Shown piece by piece: positions 1 to 6,889 of a stretch of DNA of 11,189 nucleotides. The translations under genes were made by a program, and so were the position numbers. The stretch covers positions 1-11,189 of the forward strand of contig JAATVP010000117.1 of the NCBI GenBank assembly GCA_014523625.1. The letters run 5' to 3'. Under the pieces are notes generated by a model. The model was not told where the DNA came from. It was given only the letters and a program-made list of their open reading frames with translations, and made no database searches. Source of the stretch: Nitrososphaerales archaeon TH5896 (GTDB taxonomy: Archaea; Thermoproteota; Nitrososphaeria; Nitrososphaerales; Nitrososphaeraceae). Every line of letters starts with the position of its first letter. The stretch's first letter is position 1.

Positions 1-2
1 AG

Positions 3-140
3 AATTGCACCTATTATCCGTGCCGTGCCTTAGCACCTCGTAATACTTGTGAGACGTTCAATAATAATCGAAGTGGTCATAAGGTCAACGCTAGACGCCT
101 CATTAAAGGTGAAATCGTAGCTATTCTGCTTGTTTCTTAA
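3..140 (+). CDS. Possible 3' end of an unrecognised cysteine-rich protein (partial, 5' end outside window)
   Basis: An open frame enters from the left edge and stops at TAA 138-140, giving 45 residues. The visible part begins NCTYYPCRAL and has three cysteines in its first 16 residues, then a basic stretch and a short hydrophobic end (IVAILLVS). The C-x3-PC spacing faintly recalls archaeal small Cys-rich metal-binding domains, but no family can be assigned from this fragment. A stop-free run of 45 codons at a window edge occurs by chance roughly one time in ten, so this is tentative. The frame is parallel to nothing nearby and convergent with ctaB, whose stop lies 210 nt further on. Confidence 0.28.
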   Translation, partial: NCTYYPCRALAPRNTCETFNNNRSGHKVNARRLIKGEIVAILLVS

Positions 141-350
141 TATCTGCTAAATGGAATTACTTTCTTGTTGAGTGATTGAGTGAAGAAGGAAACCTGGAAT
201 ATTGCTATAGAGTACAGTCCTGGGTCGAATGACCACGGAAGCCCGTGTGGCAAATTTCAGGCAAAGCAATCCACTTAGGAGAATGGTGTGGACAAAGATA
301 TGACAAAAGAATTCCTACCGAATTCGAGTTCCGGATGAGAATTAAATGGA
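141..350. other. Intergenic stretch without a recognisable feature
   Basis: Both strands have frequent stops here and I find no tRNA-like cloverleaf, box C/D motif pair or TATA/start combination. Two short hairpins (234-247 and 319-335) are too weak to call. The stretch lies downstream of ctaB, so it probably holds that gene's 3' end and transcription termination, but there is no clear T-tract. Confidence 0.5.
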
Positions 351-1268
351 TCAGAACCTTACATAGAATAGGGAGTCTAAAGCAATGCCGACAAATATAA
401 CAACCAGATAAGGTGCGGTAACCTTGTAGGCCTTCCAAGCAAATTCCGGGGTTGGCTCCTTCGCCAATTTATAGTGGTAAACTAACATCAATGAACCAGC
501 GACAGCAGCTATAATTGTATACAACACTCCCAGCCCAAAGAAATAGAGAGCTAACGAATAGGGAAGCAAAAGTGCTGTATTGTAAAAAATATAGGTTGCA
601 GTCTTCTGGTTTCCAACCAACACAGGCAGCATCGGAACGTTTACCGTGACATACTCTTCCCGAGCCTTAATAGCCAAACACCAAAAGTGTGCTGGTGTCC
701 ATAAGAACACCAATAATCCTACCAAAAATCCAAGCAAGTCTATAGTGCCTGTTGCGGCAGACCACCCTGCCATAGAAGCAGCGCTTCCCGCAAAACCCCC
801 AATTACAATGTTGGATGGATTATTTCTCTTAAGCCAAATTGTATATACTACTACATAGATGAATATTCCCAAAGCGATCATTGATGCCGTCACCAAATTC
901 AATGTCAATCCGGCGAGAGAGACCGAAACCACACAAAGGAGTAGCCCATAGAGTAATACTTTCTGTGGAAGCAATTTACCAGAAGGAATCGGTCTTTTAG
1001 ATGTTCGTTGCATTATCTTGTCAATATCTCTGTCGTAATAGTGGTTCAAAGCACTCGAGCCCATTGATGCCATAGCCCCTGATATAATCAAGAAAAGGAG
1101 GTTCCACATTGAGATATCCCATCCTACCTCGGGAGTATTATCGAATCTACTTGCCCCCAGCATAGAGCATATCGCAGTAATAACAAGAACTACTACAATT
1201 CTGGGCTTAGATACCTCAAGATACTCTCTTACAGCCACATTTTTGGACCTTAGGTGAGCTCTCACCAT
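351..1268 (-). CDS. ctaB: Protoheme IX farnesyltransferase (heme O synthase)
   Basis: This 305-residue integral membrane prenyltransferase of the UbiA superfamily transfers a farnesyl group from farnesyl diphosphate to protoheme IX. The product is heme O, the precursor of the heme in aa3/bo-type terminal oxidases. The N-terminal KPR (21-23) matches the family's YxxLxKPR entry. The first Asp-rich prenyl-diphosphate/Mg site is N75, D79, D83 in NHYYDRDID followed by RTSKRP. A second conserved part reads REEY..VNVPMLPVL.G. About nine hydrophobic segments run through the chain, and the length is normal for CtaB. The ATG at 1268 is the only reasonable start. It lies 83 nt downstream of the UPF0147 stop with no TATA-like box between, so the two are probably co-transcribed. 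Its presence implies an aerobic respiratory chain with a heme-copper oxidase. The family assignment is very secure. Confidence 0.96.
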   Translation of the reverse strand: MVRAHLRSKNVAVREYLEVSKPRIVVVLVITAICSMLGASRFDNTPEVGWDISMWNLLFLIISGAMASMGSSALNHYYDRDIDKIMQRTSKRPIPSGKLLPQKVLLYGLLLCVVSVSLAGLTLNLVTASMIALGIFIYVVVYTIWLKRNNPSNIVIGGFAGSAASMAGWSAATGTIDLLGFLVGLLVFLWTPAHFWCLAIKAREEYVTVNVPMLPVLVGNQKTATYIFYNTALLLPYSLALYFFGLGVLYTIIAAVAGSLMLVYHYKLAKEPTPEFAWKAYKVTAPYLVVIFVGIALDSLFYVRF

Positions 1269-1351
1269 TCTACCATTTAACTCATTCGCCTATCTGAAAT
1301 GAGCGAAGATCACGACTATTCAATGTGAACACACACAAAACCTTTGTTGCT

Positions 1352-1642
1352 TTATTCCCTGATACTTTCAAGAGTAGAAACTACTTGCCAGAGCATTGTA
1401 CGTATATGAGATTCCATCTGTCTATTTTGAGTAAGGCCATCTAGCATACTCAGAGCATTTGCCGCCTTTACTGTGATAGTACCAGATTTCTCATCCTTCA
1501 ATGTTGCCAAAACATCCTTTACGAGATTTCTAGTATTCCTTTGTATATCTCTATTTTTAACTATTGTATCTAATGTCGAGATGGTCTTTGTCAATTTTTC
1601 AAGATTCACTCTCTCCTTCTCTTCTTTTTTACGTGCGCTCAT
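1352..1642 (-). CDS. UPF0147 family protein, small archaeal helical protein of unknown function
   Basis: This 96-residue protein has a charged N-terminus (MSARKKEEKERVN) followed by a compact helical domain. It shows the pattern I know from UPF0147: LDTIVKN..I.RN.RN in the first half, then the central VKAANALSMLDGLTQNR and the C-terminal HIRTMLWQVVSTLESI. The family is essentially archaeal and has no established function. The length fits the family (about 90-100 aa). The start at ATG 1642 is the first in frame. A possible TATA-like stretch lies 37-45 nt upstream on the minus strand, so the leader would be short. It is divergent from the translin-like gene (88 nt between starts) and upstream of ctaB. 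I see no functional link to heme synthesis beyond shared transcription. Confidence 0.88.
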   Translation of the reverse strand: MSARKKEEKERVNLEKLTKTISTLDTIVKNRDIQRNTRNLVKDVLATLKDEKSGTITVKAANALSMLDGLTQNRQMESHIRTMLWQVVSTLESIRE

Positions 1643-1702
1643 ACAAGGATTAGTAAAATGTTCCCCATTATTTGCTTTAGCATAAAAGAAGTTATTAGAC
1701 CG

Positions 1703-1708
1703 TTTATA
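1703..1708 (+). promoter_or_regulatory. TATA-like box for the translin-like gene
   Basis: TTTATA lies 23-28 nt upstream of the ATG at 1731. An archaeal TATA box sits about 26 nt before the transcription start, so transcription should begin at or next to the A of the ATG, giving a leaderless mRNA. No Shine-Dalgarno-like sequence precedes the ATG, which agrees. Confidence 0.6.
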
Positions 1709-1730
1709 CTACTGCTACGAAATAACCGGT

Positions 1731-2363
1731 ATGGCACTTGAAAATGTACAGGCTACATTGAAAAAAAGCTCAACAGAGCTAGATGATGTCGAACAAAGAC
1801 GTGAGGTACTTATTAAAGGGACAAGAGGTGTAATCATGAAGTGCAGCAAGTCTATTATGGCGTTGCATAGAGGGAAGTTCGAGGATGCCACTAAACTCCT
1901 CGAAGGGGCACAAGCCGAACTAGGTTCTCTCAGGACGCACGTACGTGGCGACCTTGAGAGGTATCTTATCAATGCTGAGCAAGAGTTAGTCGAAGCATAC
2001 CAACTTAAATGCGTGTACGAGAAGACCAGCCTCGCCGGGATTGATGCTCTGAATGTCGCGACTTCGTCGTACCTTCTTGGCCTTTTGGACTCTATAGGTG
2101 AAATAAAGCGAATGATTTACGATAACTTGCGAACTGAACGGACTTCAGAAGCCTTGAATTTGTTTGCCTTGATGGAGGATCTATACAGTTCAATTTATCC
2201 TTTTTCAGTTTACGACAACATTGTCCCGGGAATTAAGAGGAAATTGGATGTAGCTAAGCTACTAATTGAAAATGCCCGATCAACGCTCACTGAGGAGTCC
2301 AATAGGAATTTGCTTATTAAGAGAATGGATAATTTAGAGAAGCAATTAGGAACCTCGAGCTAA
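1731..2363 (+). CDS. Translin/Trax-like family protein (probable RNA-binding protein or ribonuclease)
   Basis: This 210-residue, mostly helical protein fits the archaeal translin family. Visible family features are REVLIKGTRGVIMKCSKSIMALHRGKF.DA (24-53), the QELVEA motif (84-89), and SYLLGLLDSIGEIKR (113-127) followed by PGIKRKLDVAKLLIENARS.LT. In eukaryotes translin and Trax form the C3PO complex, which trims tRNA leaders and siRNA passenger strands. Trax carries the catalytic acids in a QE-VEA motif and a nearby Asp. Here E85, E88 and D120 sit where such acids would be, so nuclease activity is possible but not shown. The start at ATG 1731 is supported by the TATA box 23-28 nt upstream. The gene is convergent with the geranylgeranyl reductase gene, 64 nt away. 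Family assignment is good; activity and substrate are inferred. Confidence 0.85.
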   Translation: MALENVQATLKKSSTELDDVEQRREVLIKGTRGVIMKCSKSIMALHRGKFEDATKLLEGAQAELGSLRTHVRGDLERYLINAEQELVEAYQLKCVYEKTSLAGIDALNVATSSYLLGLLDSIGEIKRMIYDNLRTERTSEALNLFALMEDLYSSIYPFSVYDNIVPGIKRKLDVAKLLIENARSTLTEESNRNLLIKRMDNLEKQLGTSS

Positions 2364-2427
2364 AATTATACTTTATTGGCCCAGGGATTTCGTACAGCTT
2401 CACCACAGATCTATAAACATCAAATCA

Positions 2428-3873
2428 TCATAAGGGATTTCCCATAATTCCCATCAGGCCAACTTGCCATTCGGTAAACCCATCTGGAGTATTAGGATAA
2501 TCATCATAATGTTTGACAAGCAAAGCATTCACTTCTGCCGTTCGTTTCAAAGCTGCCGCAAGCTTTTGGTTCATTACGCTTGCAAATACAAGTCCCATTT
2601 TACCGACAAGGCCAAACTCTGGATGTTCGCCATTAGTTATTTTCTCTACATCAAACTTTGAAATGAAATGCTTCATCCCATAATTAATTTGCTCATTTGA
2701 GAGTCCTTGTAACATACGTCTAAACACCTCAAGACCAGCCGTCTTGTAGCCATATTCATCTATAAACTCCTTGTTATAGCTCCATAAACCTGCCTCAGAA
2801 ACATCTCCTTGCTGAATAGCACTCACTGCATGTTTACCTGCAAGCGTGGCTGCGATTATAGCCGGACCAATCCCTCCAGCATCTAGGGGTTTTGGCATCC
2901 AAGCAGAATCCCCGACTAGAATATAACCATTAGCCACCATGCAGTCATTCTGTCTGCGAACTGAGACCTGCCAGGTCCCCCATGAATTTCCGTTATCTTG
3001 AGCCTCATCTGATACTCTTGGGTTGTGAACGGCGGGATTTGAATTCAAGTAATTGTCTATCAAATTTTTAAGATTAACGACTTTTCCGGTTCTTTTGTTC
3101 ATCTGATCTAGCGCCTTTTGCTGGACTCCTAATCCGATATTTGCCTTCAAATTACCTTTGGGGAATACCCAGGCGTATCCTCCGGGAGCAATATTTTGGT
3201 CTAGATGTATTATGCAATATTCTGGATCAAAATATGATTTGTCATCAATGCCAACCTCAAAGGTGCATATGTATCTCCCTGTTGCCTCCAAGTCATCTCT
3301 TTGTATCTTCCTCTGAATGTAGGAATTAATTGGCAGATTTGTTCTCAGAACAGAGGTTACTCCTGTACAATCAATGACCAACGATGACGTTTTCCTGAAC
3401 GAGGTTTTCTCATTCAAATCGTCACCTTCAACTCCTACTACTGTATTTCCCTGGGTAATTAGGCCTCTTAAGACAATGTTCCCTTTAAGGTCAACACCTC
3501 TTGAAACGGCGTCTCTTGCTTGCCTCTGTGGCAGGAGCTTTCTATTTAAAATATATCCTTCCCCATCAAAAGATATTTTGGTTTCATGATCAGGAGAATA
3601 AGCAACAACCCCTTTTACTGGGTGTTCGATTTCAGGATATTGCCAATTAATATTAATTCTACTATTCATGTAGTCGACGGGCTTCTTGCCAACTGCGTCA
3701 CCACAAATCCAACCCGTCAGTGTCTTTCTACCTAATGATTCTAAATCATTTCTGTCTACCACCAAGATCCTTAGCGCTCTAGTTGAGTAATGTGCAGCTG
3801 AGCATGCAGCAATCATGCCAGACAACCCTCCCCCTGCAATTATGATGTCATAATCTCTGTCCACAGCAGACAT
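2428..3873 (-). CDS. Geranylgeranyl reductase family FAD-dependent oxidoreductase
   Basis: This 481-residue flavoprotein belongs to the geranylgeranyl reductase (GGR) family. In archaea the family saturates the geranylgeranyl chains of membrane diether/tetraether lipids, and some members reduce isoprenoid tails of quinones or dolichols. The N-terminus carries the FAD dinucleotide-binding loop AGGGLSG (13-19), with an acidic residue ending beta-2 (VVD, 38-40). The family's CGDAVG follows at 57-62, IDCTG at 167-171, and the GGR motif YAWVFPKG...ANIGLG at 233-249. The second FAD contact is VGDSAWM...GGIGPAI (320-339). The C-terminal region is mainly helical. At 481 aa it is a little longer than many GGRs. 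The ATG at 3873 places the glycine loop at the usual distance from the N-terminus and has a TATA-like box 29-36 nt upstream. It lies 72 nt after glmS on the same strand. Which lipid or quinone is reduced cannot be told from sequence. Confidence 0.93.
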   Translation of the reverse strand: MSAVDRDYDIIIAGGGLSGMIAACSAAHYSTRALRILVVDRNDLESLGRKTLTGWICGDAVGKKPVDYMNSRININWQYPEIEHPVKGVVAYSPDHETKISFDGEGYILNRKLLPQRQARDAVSRGVDLKGNIVLRGLITQGNTVVGVEGDDLNEKTSFRKTSSLVIDCTGVTSVLRTNLPINSYIQRKIQRDDLEATGRYICTFEVGIDDKSYFDPEYCIIHLDQNIAPGGYAWVFPKGNLKANIGLGVQQKALDQMNKRTGKVVNLKNLIDNYLNSNPAVHNPRVSDEAQDNGNSWGTWQVSVRRQNDCMVANGYILVGDSAWMPKPLDAGGIGPAIIAATLAGKHAVSAIQQGDVSEAGLWSYNKEFIDEYGYKTAGLEVFRRMLQGLSNEQINYGMKHFISKFDVEKITNGEHPEFGLVGKMGLVFASVMNQKLAAALKRTAEVNALLVKHYDDYPNTPDGFTEWQVGLMGIMGNPL

Positions 3874-3901
3874 AGTCCTATAGGCGTCAATTGCTGCTTC
3901 T

Positions 3902-3909
3902 GTATTTAA
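3902..3909 (-). promoter_or_regulatory. TATA-like box for the geranylgeranyl reductase gene
   Basis: On the minus strand TTTAAATA lies 29-36 nt upstream of the ATG at 3873. Transcription would start about 5 nt before the ATG, giving an almost leaderless mRNA. This suggests the reductase gene can be transcribed independently of glmS, although read-through from glmS is also possible. Confidence 0.5.
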
Positions 3910-3945
3910 AGCTAAGTTGCCCGAGATTCCGTTTCCTGTCAGGTC

Positions 3946-5712
3946 CTATTTTACAGTCACCGATTTAGCGAGGTTTCGAGGATAGTCTGGATTTGCGTTT
4001 TTCTCAAGTGCTAGATAATATGCTATCACTTGAAACGGTATTACCTCCAAAATAGGTAATAAGACTTCATCCACTTCTGGAATTGCTATAAATCGGTCAT
4101 AGACGTCACTCGGTGAACTTCCTATGCCTATCAGTGAGGCACCTCTAGCTTTTATTTCGTGAGCGTTGGCCTTTACATCGTCGAAAGTAGAATCGTTGGG
4201 GTTCAGAACCAGAACGCAGCTATTCTTGTCGATGAGCGCCAGGGGGCCATGCTTCAGCTCACCAGCCGGGATTCCTTCTGCATGCACATAGCTCAATTCC
4301 TTGATCTTTAGAGCTCCCTCAAGTGCGATGGGATAATGAATTGATCTGCCCAATACATAGATGTCTTTCGCGTTCTTAATTTCGTTAGCAATTTGCTCAA
4401 TCAATTTCTGTCCTTCGACTAATTCTTTCACGGCATTCTGCAATTTAGTTCTCTGGTTTTCCAATCCGATAACTCCTCCGGACAATCTGTCTATTATTGC
4501 ATAAAGTATCGTCAACTGTGAAGTAAAACTCTTGGTCGCTGCCACTCCAATTTCAGGCCCGCAATTCATGGAAATAGAAATGTCACTCAGACGAGCCAAG
4601 GACGAAGTCGGAACATTTACTATCGAGATGATCTTTGAGCCTAGTGGTTTCGCTTTCTTTACAACCTCTAGAACATCTGCTGTTTCTCCGCTCTGCGAAA
4701 TGGCAACAATTACAGGGTCAGGCTCAATATCATTTACGAGATATTGGAATTCACTTGACATGATGGCATCTGACTTTCTTCTTCCATACTTTGAAAGTAG
4801 GGCCTTTGCGACTAGTGCACAATGATAACTCGTCCCGCTTCCGGTGAAGTAAACAAAAGGTGCCGATTTGAGCAACTCACTGACTTGCTCGATTTTGTCC
4901 TCTTGACCCTTTCCAGATTTAAAAATGGTTTCTACCTGTTCATTGATCTCTTTGATAGTGTAATGAGCATAGGTTCCCTTGTCAATCCCGCCAAATTCCC
5001 AAGCCACTTGAGTTACTGGTCTCATGACAGGTGCACCGTCAAAACTGATCATTTCCATTTCAGAGCCCTTCAAGATTACAATGTCTCGATTGTCTAGGAA
5101 TATTGCTCTGTCTGTGTAATTCAAAAATCCTATTACATCGCTGCTAATATAATAGCCGTCGTTTGAAATACCGACAATAAGTGGTTCATCAAATCTAGCT
5201 CCAGCGATGGTCCCATCACTAAATGCTGCAATAAATGAAAACGCGCCAGTTAATTTCTTGGCTGTATTCAGAACGGCTCCTCTAAGATCGCCAGAACTAA
5301 CATAATCCTCTTCCAGCAAATGTGCAATGACTTCACTATCAGTTTCGCTTCTAAAAATATGACCTTTTCTCATGAGCTTTGATTTTAACTCCGAATAATT
5401 CTGAATTATTCCGTTGTGCACGACAGCAATCTCTCCATTACAAGATGTGTGAGGATGAGCATTTTTTTCTGTGACCTTTCCATGTGTAGCCCATCTTGTA
5501 TGACCTATTCCAATTCTTCCGGGCAACACTCTCAAAAGCAAATTTGAATCCACATCTTCGACTCTTCCTACTCCTTTTCTCACGCTTACTTTGCCATCAT
5601 TAATAGTTCCGATTCCTACGCTATCGTAACCCCTATACTCCATTTTCTTTAAGCACGTCACCAGAAGAGGAGCAGCAAGAGATTCACCTTTGTACCCGAT
5701 AATTGAACACAC
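3946..5712 (-). CDS. glmS: Glutamine--fructose-6-phosphate aminotransferase (isomerizing)
   Basis: This cytoplasmic enzyme converts fructose 6-phosphate and glutamine to glucosamine 6-phosphate, the first step to UDP-GlcNAc and hence glycans and protein N-glycosylation. I set the start at GTG 5712, giving 588 residues. It makes the nucleophilic Cys residue 2, which must become the free N-terminus after Met removal (CSIIGYKG, where most GlmS have CGI). The glutaminase domain (about 1-230) shows YRGYDSVGIG, HTRWATHG (71-78), HNGIIQNY and ETDSE. Two SIS sugar-isomerase domains follow: FTGSGTSYHC, SQSGETADV, and GPEIGVAATKSFTSQL, then HAEGIPAGELKHGPLALI. The C-terminus is PDYPRNLAKSVTVK, as in complete GlmS. 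An in-frame upstream TTG at 5751 would add 13 residues and bury the Cys, and it lies upstream of the predicted TATA box. The gene is divergent from the HTH/S-layer-like gene and precedes the geranylgeranyl reductase gene. Confidence 0.97.
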   Translation of the reverse strand: MCSIIGYKGESLAAPLLVTCLKKMEYRGYDSVGIGTINDGKVSVRKGVGRVEDVDSNLLLRVLPGRIGIGHTRWATHGKVTEKNAHPHTSCNGEIAVVHNGIIQNYSELKSKLMRKGHIFRSETDSEVIAHLLEEDYVSSGDLRGAVLNTAKKLTGAFSFIAAFSDGTIAGARFDEPLIVGISNDGYYISSDVIGFLNYTDRAIFLDNRDIVILKGSEMEMISFDGAPVMRPVTQVAWEFGGIDKGTYAHYTIKEINEQVETIFKSGKGQEDKIEQVSELLKSAPFVYFTGSGTSYHCALVAKALLSKYGRRKSDAIMSSEFQYLVNDIEPDPVIVAISQSGETADVLEVVKKAKPLGSKIISIVNVPTSSLARLSDISISMNCGPEIGVAATKSFTSQLTILYAIIDRLSGGVIGLENQRTKLQNAVKELVEGQKLIEQIANEIKNAKDIYVLGRSIHYPIALEGALKIKELSYVHAEGIPAGELKHGPLALIDKNSCVLVLNPNDSTFDDVKANAHEIKARGASLIGIGSSPSDVYDRFIAIPEVDEVLLPILEVIPFQVIAYYLALEKNANPDYPRNLAKSVTVK

Positions 5713-5737
5713 ACTTATAATTATTTTAATAACATAA

Positions 5738-5746
5738 TTAAAAATA
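5738..5746 (-). promoter_or_regulatory. TATA-like box for glmS
   Basis: On the minus strand TATTTTTAA lies 26-34 nt upstream of the GTG at 5712. Transcription would start within a few nucleotides of that GTG, consistent with a leaderless or near-leaderless mRNA. The region is very AT-rich, so the exact box is uncertain, but this position independently favours GTG 5712 over the upstream TTG. Confidence 0.45.
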
Positions 5747-5780
5747 GCCAAAAGGGCGAAATGACCGTTATATTAATACA

Positions 5781-5814
5781 TTTAGTGTAAAATCCCTCCA
5801 CATGCTTTACTAAA
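5781..5814. repeat. Imperfect inverted repeat between glmS and the HTH gene, possible operator
   Basis: The left arm TTTAGTGTAAA (5781-5791) and right arm TTTACTAAA (5806-5814) are inverted copies apart from a 2-nt insertion, separated by 14 nt. It lies in the divergent intergenic region between the glmS promoter and the promoter of an HTH-domain protein, a common place for an operator. In AT-rich DNA a repeat of this quality can arise by chance. Confidence 0.25.
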
Positions 5815-5864
5815 GATGCAAACACGATAGGAATCAGGCCAAAGTTTTTTTGTACCTGTCATAA

Positions 5865-5872
5865 TTTATATA
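5865..5872 (+). promoter_or_regulatory. TATA-like box for the HTH/S-layer-like gene
   Basis: TTTATATA is a strong archaeal TATA match. Transcription would start near 5894-5898. That gives either a leader of about 35 nt to the ATG at 5931, or a leaderless message starting on the TTG at 5895. No clear Shine-Dalgarno motif precedes either codon. Confidence 0.6.
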
Positions 5873-5930
5873 TAATCTTAGTCAACGTCAGTCGTTGGAA
5901 AAGACTCTTCTTTATAGAGTGGGCGACAAG

Positions 5931-6854
5931 ATGTTATCCAAACCGATCACCGTTTATAAAGATGTCAGTTATATGAATGTCCTTTCTAACCCTGTCGCCT
6001 GGAAGATTATGCAGTTGCTTTCTTCGGAGCCAAAATATACCGCCCAAGTGGCAAGGGAACTTAGGATCTATGAACAAAGCGCCTATTACTACATGCAAAA
6101 ACTACAGCGCATAGGAGCAATCCAGCAATCAGGAACCAAAACAATCCGAGGAGGGACAGCTCGCCTTTTCAAAACAGTCAATCCATCCTATGGTTTAGAG
6201 ATGGACTGGGGTGAATCTCAGTTTAGTATTGTGTCAAAAAACAGCCGTCATGACTCAAGTAATTTGGTTTTCTTTAAGGAATTCATAAAAGAAAATCTGT
6301 TTAACGGACTCATTGTCGTAGGTGCTCCTGATCCACACGGTCCATACAAATCGTCCGCAAGGGATGGACATTATGCTATTCAGCTGGCATTTTCTCTAGG
6401 GAATTTGTGCAATATTTCTGACGAATTCATAGTTAAACTAGATTCTGACGCGAGGGCAGAACGAGCCATTAACGGTCGTAACATCGTGAGTATAGGGGGC
6501 CCAGGGACCAACATAGTTACGGCAGAATTTAACAAATATCTTCCGATCAAGTTCAACGAATCAAACTTTTGGTCCGGGCTGTCCGCAGAGACAGGTGAGT
6601 TGTATAATATGGATAATCATGGCCTGATAGCCAAGATACGAAATCCATACGATGATAAGAATACCGTAATCGTAGTCGCAGGGGTTAGGTCTATCGGCAC
6701 CAAGTCGGCAGTCTTGGGGCTGACAAATTTTGCAAGCCAAATATTGAGAAATTACGCTGACGGACATGAGTGGGCCATTGTCGTCCAAGGCTTTGACATG
6801 AACGCTGACGGGAAAATCGACCACGTTGACGTACTAAAGGAGATTTGTAAGTAG
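5931..6854 (+). CDS. ArsR-like HTH protein with S-layer-like C-terminal domain and an EF-hand-type loop
   Basis: From ATG 5931 this is 307 residues. Residues about 12-85 form a winged helix-turn-helix of ArsR type: SYMNVLSNPVAWKIMQLL, then TAQVARELRIYEQSAYYYMQKLQRIGAI and a basic wing (TIRGGTARLF). The rest (about 115-307) is an alpha/beta domain with VVGAPDPHGPY, SARDGHYAIQLAFSLG and IVSIGGPGTNIVTAEFN. I associate this with domains annotated S-layer-like in archaea. It ends in DMNADGKIDHVD (289-300), which has the spacing of an EF-hand/dockerin calcium loop (D289, N291, D293, K295, D297, D300). No signal peptide or membrane segment is seen, so it is probably intracellular. It may be a transcription factor with a sensory domain; ligand and targets are unknown. 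An in-frame TTG at 5895 would add 12 residues. It is divergent from glmS and convergent with rps4 (35 nt). Confidence 0.85.
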   Translation: MLSKPITVYKDVSYMNVLSNPVAWKIMQLLSSEPKYTAQVARELRIYEQSAYYYMQKLQRIGAIQQSGTKTIRGGTARLFKTVNPSYGLEMDWGESQFSIVSKNSRHDSSNLVFFKEFIKENLFNGLIVVGAPDPHGPYKSSARDGHYAIQLAFSLGNLCNISDEFIVKLDSDARAERAINGRNIVSIGGPGTNIVTAEFNKYLPIKFNESNFWSGLSAETGELYNMDNHGLIAKIRNPYDDKNTVIVVAGVRSIGTKSAVLGLTNFASQILRNYADGHEWAIVVQGFDMNADGKIDHVDVLKEICK

Positions 6855-6889
6855 TATTTAGGAAATTGAGTTCGAAATAATACTTGATT

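Noticed and set aside
234..247. Hairpin CACGG-AAGC-CCGTG near the left edge
   Set aside because: A 5-bp stem without T-tract or conserved context; too common by chance to call a terminator or RNA.
319..335. Hairpin just downstream of ctaB (minus strand) as a possible terminator
   Set aside because: The stem is about five pairs including a G-T and is followed only by a short TTCTTTT; archaeal termination depends mainly on T-runs, and none is clear here.
205..438. Minus-strand open frame of 77 codons
   Set aside because: It overlaps the 3' end of ctaB in another frame, has an irregular Cys/Leu composition without domain character and no promoter; the ctaB frame explains the overlap.
2425..2431. 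ATGATGA on the minus strand at the end of the geranylgeranyl reductase gene, resembling a box C of a C/D guide RNA
   Set aside because: No CTGA box D or D' is found at suitable spacing downstream, and the motif overlaps the reductase stop codon.
4532..5097. Two plus-strand open frames opposite glmS
   Set aside because: They lie entirely antisense to strongly conserved GlmS sequence and encode no recognisable motif.
6870..6879. GAGTTCGAAA resembling a tRNA T-loop between the HTH gene and rps4
   Set aside because: Only 35 nt lie between the two genes and no acceptor, D or anticodon stems can be formed around it.
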